Positions 5,181 to 8,405 of a stretch of DNA of 8,405 nucleotides are shown piece after piece. Every line of letters begins with the position of its first letter. Position 1 is the stretch's first letter. The notes under the pieces were generated by a model. The model ran no database searches and was not told where the DNA came from. It worked only from the letters and a program-made list of their open reading frames with translations. The position numbers were made by a program, and so were the translations under genes. Source of the stretch: Clostridium sp. SCN 57-10 (GTDB taxonomy: Bacteria; Bacillota; Clostridia; Oscillospirales; Butyricicoccaceae); NCBI GenBank assembly GCA_001725215.1, contig MEFT01000051.1, positions 5,029 through 13,433 of the forward strand, given 5' to 3'.

Positions 5181-6693
5181 GCGTGGCTTCCCCTGCGCCC
5201 CACGCGCGCGCCAGCGCGACGGCGCGCTTCCACCGCGCGCGGTGCATGAGCCGCTCCGTTTCGTCCCGGGCGGGCGTAAACAGCCGCTGCTGCGCGCGCA
5301 GGCGCGCAAGCTCTTCCGTGCCGCTCCATACGCCGGTGGAAAGACCGGCAAGGAACGCCGCGCCAAGCGCTGTGGTTTCCACCGTTTCCGGTCGATCGAC
5401 TGAAAGGCCGAGCAGGTCGGCCTGAAACTGCATGAGAAAATCGCTGACACACGCGCCGCCATCGACGCGCAGCACATGCAGCGGAAGCGCCGCATCGAGC
5501 GCCATGGTTTCGACGAGGTCGGCCACTTGATGCGCGATGCTTTCAAGTACGGCGCGCGCCATGTGCGCCTTGCCGCTGCCGCGCGTCAGCCCGAAGAAGC
5601 TGCCGCGCGCGTACATATCCCAATAAGGCGCGCCGAGGCCGGTGAAGGCGGGCACAAAGCAGACGCCGCCATTGTTCGTCAGCGATTCGGCGAGCAGGTC
5701 GCACTCATGCGCCGAACGGATGATGCCCAGCTCGTCGCGCAGCCACTGAATGGCCGAGCCCGCGTTGAACGCGCTGCCCTCAAGCGCGTAGGTCGCCTGT
5801 CCATTAAGCGACCACGCCACGCTGGTCAGCAGCCCGTGCGTCGAGCGCACGCTCGCATTTCCCGTGTTCATCAGCGTGAAGCAACCGGTGCCATAGGTGT
5901 TTTTCGCCATGCCGGGTGCAAAGCACGCCTGCCCGAAAAGCGCCGCCGCCTGGTCGCCTGCCGCGCCGCTGATGGGTACGCCGCTCAGCCACTCAAGCCC
6001 GCGTATGCCCTGTGCCACTCTGCCGTAAATCATACTGGACGGCACGGGCTGGGGCAGCACGGCGCGTGGGATGCGCAAACAGGCGCATAGCTCGTCGTCC
6101 CAGCACAGCTTGTTGATGTCAAACAACATGGTGCGCGACGCGTTGGAATAATCGGTCACATGCGCTTTGCCGCCCGTCAGGTTCCAGATGAGCCAACTGT
6201 CCACCGTGCCGAACAGCAGCTCGCCGCGTTCGGCCCGTACGCGCGCGCCGGGGATTTCGTCCAGCATCCACGCAAGCTTGGTCGCCGAAAAATATGCGTC
6301 GATGACAAGCCCGGTGCGCTCGCGCACCGTCTGCTCAAGCCCCTCTGCTTTGAGCCGGTCACACAGCGGCGCCGTGCGGCGGCACTGCCACACGATGGCG
6401 TTGCACACCGGTTTGCCGCTGGCGCGCTCCCAGAGCACGGTGGTTTCGCGCTGATTGGTCACGCCGATGCCCGCGATGTCGGTCGGCGAGAGGCCGCTTG
6501 CTTCAAACACCTCGCGCATGGCGCGCAGCTGGCTGCCCAGAATGTCCATGGGGTCGTGCTCCACCCAGCCGGGCTGAGGGAAAATCTGGCGAAATGGATA
6601 CTGCGCTTTTTGCACGATACGCCCTGCGCGGTCAAACAAAATCGCGCGTGATGTCGTGGTGCCCTGGTCGAGAGAAAGCAAATATCCGTTCAT
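5173..6693 (-). CDS. glpK: Glycerol kinase
   Basis: GlpK phosphorylates glycerol with ATP to sn-glycerol 3-phosphate in the cytoplasm, trapping it for lipid synthesis or catabolism. The protein is 506 aa, normal for the FGGY family. Visible motifs are the phosphate loop LDQGTTTSR (8-16), NQRET with glycerol contacts Arg82/Glu83, Trp102, Tyr134, GDQAAALFGQ with catalytic Asp247, NTYGTGCF (265-272), TGLGAPYWD (351-359) and VDGGACVSDFLMQFQ (410-424). The chosen start is ATG 6693, preceded by AAGGA at 6707-6703; an in-frame ATG at 6732 would add 13 residues unlike the family and lies in the promoter region. It lacks the YHFYG-type His segment whose phosphorylation by HPr activates many Firmicute GlpKs. 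There is no glpF or glpD in the window; the NUDIX gene overlaps its 3' end. Confidence 0.96.
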   Translation of the reverse strand: MNGYLLSLDQGTTTSRAILFDRAGRIVQKAQYPFRQIFPQPGWVEHDPMDILGSQLRAMREVFEASGLSPTDIAGIGVTNQRETTVLWERASGKPVCNAIVWQCRRTAPLCDRLKAEGLEQTVRERTGLVIDAYFSATKLAWMLDEIPGARVRAERGELLFGTVDSWLIWNLTGGKAHVTDYSNASRTMLFDINKLCWDDELCACLRIPRAVLPQPVPSSMIYGRVAQGIRGLEWLSGVPISGAAGDQAAALFGQACFAPGMAKNTYGTGCFTLMNTGNASVRSTHGLLTSVAWSLNGQATYALEGSAFNAGSAIQWLRDELGIIRSAHECDLLAESLTNNGGVCFVPAFTGLGAPYWDMYARGSFFGLTRGSGKAHMARAVLESIAHQVADLVETMALDAALPLHVLRVDGGACVSDFLMQFQADLLGLSVDRPETVETTALGAAFLAGLSTGVWSGTEELARLRAQQRLFTPARDETERLMHRARWKRAVALARAWGAGEATHG

Positions 6694-6711
6694 TTGTTCA
6701 CATCCTTGTGC

Positions 6712-6740
6712 TTTATAGTTTGGATGATTCATGTTATAAT
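6712..6740 (+). promoter_or_regulatory. Extended -10 promoter of the hydrolase-acetyltransferase operon
   Basis: TATAAT (6735-6740) with an upstream TG at 6732-6733 forms an extended -10. TTTATA (6712-6717, 4 of 6) sits 17 bp upstream as a weak -35. The predicted start is near 6747, about 23 nt before the gene. The same bases read on the minus strand offer TATAAA (6717-6712) as a possible -10 for glpK, so the divergent promoters may interleave. Confidence 0.65.
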
Positions 6741-6769
6741 GTCAAGACAAACCCTTAGGAGGCTTTTCC

Positions 6770-7753
6770 ATGATACGAAAGGACGGATATTTGTCTACGG
6801 CAAAGGGCAGCGTCTACTGGCGCGCATGGCTGCCCGAAACCGAGGTATGCGCGACGATACAGATCGCGCACGGCGTTGCGGAGCATGGCGAACGCTATGC
6901 CCGCTTTGCCGAATATATGACCGAGCGTGGTTTTGCGGTTTATGCCGCCGATCATGCTGGCCACGGCCGCTCCATCGGCGCGGCGCGCGGCTTTTTCGCC
7001 GAGCAGGACGGCTGGTTTGCCGTCGTGGACGATATTAAGGCCGTAACCGACCTTGCGCGGCGCGACTTCCCGCGCGTTGCCCATTTTCTGCTGGGGCACA
7101 GCATGGGTTCGTTCCTCGTGCGCACGCTGCTCATCCGCTATCCCAAAGCGCCGATTGACGGCGTCATTTTAAGCGGAACGGCCTGGCAGCCGCGCGCAGC
7201 GCTTGCTGCGGGTCGCGCTGTTTACCACGCCGAGCGCGGCCGCCGCAACGTGCGTGCCGTCAGCCCCGTGCTTAACCGCCTAATGTTCGGCGGCTTTAAC
7301 GGAAGCTTCAAGCCGTGCCGCACCGGGCACGACTGGCTGAGCCGCGATCCCGTGATCGTTGACGCCTACGAGAGCGACCCTCTGTGCGGTTTCGACGTCA
7401 CGGTTGGTCTTGCAGGGGACATGCTGTTTGGCATGCGCTTCAACCAGCGGCACGTAAACCTGCAGAAAATGCGTGCCACGCTTCCTGTTTGCTTTCTGTC
7501 GGGTGACTGCGATCCGGTCGGCGATATGGGGCGCGGCGTGACGCGTACTTACAACGCGTTTGCCGACGCGGGTATGAAAAATCTTGAGCTGGCACTTTAT
7601 GAAGGTGGCAGGCATGAAATGCTCAACGAAACGAATTGTGAGGACGTATATCGGTTCATCGGAGATTGGTGCCTTGCGCGTCTTGCGCGCGGCACAGCGG
7701 AGCCGCAAACGCTGCTGCGGCGGCGCAAGTTCGGCGGCTTGTTGCGGCGATGA
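6770..7753 (+). CDS. Alpha/beta hydrolase, monoacylglycerol lipase / lysophospholipase type
   Basis: A 327-aa serine hydrolase of the Hydrolase_4 (PldB / monoacylglycerol lipase) group, expected to split ester bonds of lysophospholipids or monoglycerides. The nucleophile elbow GHSMGS places Ser111, the acid is Asp248 in SGDCDPVGD, and the base is His282 in GGRHEMLNE. The oxyanion-side HGVAEHGERYARFA (34-47) and DHAGHGRS (61-68) are typical of the group. No signal peptide is seen, so it acts in the cytoplasm or at the inner membrane face. ATG 6770 follows a perfect AGGAGG at 6757-6762, the best ribosome site in the window. An Arg-rich tail follows the last catalytic region. The gene diverges from glpK and overlaps the acetyltransferase gene by ATGA. 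A role in supplying glycerol to GlpK is possible but unproven. Confidence 0.92.
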   Translation: MIRKDGYLSTAKGSVYWRAWLPETEVCATIQIAHGVAEHGERYARFAEYMTERGFAVYAADHAGHGRSIGAARGFFAEQDGWFAVVDDIKAVTDLARRDFPRVAHFLLGHSMGSFLVRTLLIRYPKAPIDGVILSGTAWQPRAALAAGRAVYHAERGRRNVRAVSPVLNRLMFGGFNGSFKPCRTGHDWLSRDPVIVDAYESDPLCGFDVTVGLAGDMLFGMRFNQRHVNLQKMRATLPVCFLSGDCDPVGDMGRGVTRTYNAFADAGMKNLELALYEGGRHEMLNETNCEDVYRFIGDWCLARLARGTAEPQTLLRRRKFGGLLRR

Positions 7754-8217
7754 AAGAAGGCACCATGGTCAGTCTGCGTGAGGTGGATGAGCACAACTGG
7801 CCCGCAGCCGCCGCCCTTCGCGTGGGGGACGAGCAGCGCGGCTTTGTTGCGCCCGCGATGGGCATACTCGGTAGAGCGTATGCATACCGCCGCTGCCGCG
7901 CGGCGATTTATGCCGTGTACCGTACCGAGACTATGGTGGGGTTGATGATGGTGCGCGATCTGGACGAAGACCCCGCCTGCTACGAGCTGCAGCAGTTTAT
8001 GATCGATTGCCGCTATCAGGGCACGGGCTGCGGGCAGAGCGCCCTGCGACAACTGATGCAGCTTTTGACGCAGGAGAAAAAATATCCGGTTGTGGAGGTG
8101 TGCGTCAATCGGGAAGACGCCGCCGCACTGCACGTTTATCAAAAAGTCGGTTTCGTTCATTCCGGTTATGTCGACGAGAACCTGCCAGAATGCGTTCACC
8201 TCGTTTACACGCTGTGA
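7750..8217 (+). CDS. GNAT family N-acetyltransferase (BltD/SpeG-like)
   Basis: A 155-aa single-domain GNAT that would move an acetyl group from acetyl-CoA to an amine. The acetyl-CoA pyrophosphate loop is RYQGTGCGQ (88-96), and the C-terminal N..A..LHVYQKVGF motif (N120, Y130, GF134-135) is clear. The N-terminus (SLREVDEHNW...) and the FMIDCRYQG strand recall polyamine acetyltransferases such as BltD and SpeG, which is the best substrate guess but not certain. ATG 7750 overlaps the hydrolase stop (ATGA), giving coupled translation. An alternative start ATG 7765, which gives 150 aa, has GAAGG at 7756-7760 just upstream and fits the family N-terminus well. The open frame upstream to 7666 is inside the hydrolase gene and is not used. 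No hairpin terminator follows. Confidence 0.9.
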   Translation: MKEGTMVSLREVDEHNWPAAAALRVGDEQRGFVAPAMGILGRAYAYRRCRAAIYAVYRTETMVGLMMVRDLDEDPACYELQQFMIDCRYQGTGCGQSALRQLMQLLTQEKKYPVVEVCVNREDAAALHVYQKVGFVHSGYVDENLPECVHLVYTL

Positions 8218-8269
8218 TAGCTGCCAAATAGACGATTGTCAAAAAAAATTCGGATGCAGAAAAAAATGC

Positions 8270-8299
8270 TTGACACCACCCGCTTGCCGATGTTATATT
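8270..8299 (+). promoter_or_regulatory. Strong promoter for a transcription unit leaving the window
   Basis: A perfect -35 TTGACA (8270-8275), an 18-bp spacer and TATATT (8294-8299) with an extended TG at 8291-8292. An A-rich tract (8241-8248 and 8260-8266) just upstream could act as an UP element. The predicted start is near 8306. It lies 52 nt after the acetyltransferase stop. Confidence 0.8.
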
Positions 8300-8330
8300 A
8301 TAGAAGCGCCTGTACGCAAAAGGGTGTATT

Positions 8331-8405
8331 ATGCCTATTTTTGAACAGCGCGCACGCGATGAAGCTGGAGATTGCCGCCGCAGGCGGGTAACTTTGGCAG
8401 AGTAA
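8331..8405 (+). CDS. Possible 24-residue leader peptide or non-coding leader
   Basis: An ATG at 8331 preceded by AAGGGTG (8320-8326) opens a 24-codon frame ending in TAA at the last base of the window. The peptide has four consecutive Arg codons (CGC CGC AGG CGG). These same bases form a hairpin CCGCC/GGCGG at 8375-8387. The frame starts about 25 nt after the predicted transcription start, so it could be a leader peptide. It could equally be chance within a structured 5' leader such as a riboswitch or T-box cut by the window edge. I do not recognise homologues. Confidence 0.25.
   Translation: MPIFEQRARDEAGDCRRRRVTLAE

Noticed and set aside
5181..5546. Upstream extension of the NUDIX frame inside glpK
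   Set aside because: It is the +1 frame of glpK, with no Nudix homology; the start at 5180 fits family length and the overlap pattern.
5476..6090. Long open frame antisense to glpK (204 aa), with others nearby on the plus strand
   Set aside because: It is a shadow of a fully conserved glycerol kinase; it has low complexity, is rich in Arg, Ala and His, and has no domain pattern.
6694..6732. Alternative glpK start 13 codons upstream
   Set aside because: The extra residues do not match the family, no ribosome site precedes it, and it would sit in the promoter region.
8341..8405. T-box leader suggested by GATGAAG and a final AGTAA
   Set aside because: The spacing between these motifs is wrong for stem I and no antiterminator is visible within the window; it is kept only as one option for the unresolved leader.

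Overview
The window looks like chromosomal DNA from a Gram-positive gut-type clostridium, probably of the Oscillospirales. This is an inference. It rests on GC-rich coding DNA with strong AGGAGG-type ribosome binding sites, TTGACA/TATAAT promoters, a pyrF-pyrE gene pair, a short Cro/CI regulator with a membrane partner, and a stem-loop-rich palindromic repeat of a kind I associate with that group. All genes but one have the GC-rich character of the host. The exception is an AT-rich gene at 2947-3318.

Layout. 1-1011 (+): the 3' end of pyrF, then complete pyrE, which finish UMP synthesis; a textbook terminator follows at 1034-1065. 1065-1797 (+): a consensus promoter overlaid by regularly spaced TGCAAAG repeats drives a TTG-started HTH regulator and an abutting four-helix membrane protein. 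1826-2586 (+): a membrane-anchored N-acetylmuramoyl-L-alanine amidase with its own probable promoter. 2591-3463: an intergenic island bounded by imperfect inverted repeats of about 40 bp that share a perfect 16-bp core. Each arm abuts a perfect hairpin. The island holds a 220-bp palindromic repeat and an AT-rich DUF4275-like gene on the minus strand. 3478-6693 (-): glpK, a NUDIX hydrolase overlapping it by 8 nt, and an MFS exporter, all in one direction. 6712-8217 (+): a divergently transcribed alpha/beta hydrolase (monoacylglycerol lipase type) and a GNAT acetyltransferase overlapping it by ATGA. 8270-8405 (+): a strong promoter followed by a leader or short reading frame cut by the window edge.

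How the genes relate. The pyr genes end a biosynthetic operon. The HTH/membrane pair is probably self-regulated. A monoacylglycerol-lipase-like hydrolase divergent from glycerol kinase suggests, without proving it, a link through glycerol release and phosphorylation. No glpF or glpD lies in the window. The most unusual part is the island at 2591-3463, which looks like a small non-autonomous mobile cassette carrying one foreign gene. I see no transposase, CRISPR array, tRNA or rRNA, and no convincing defence system.
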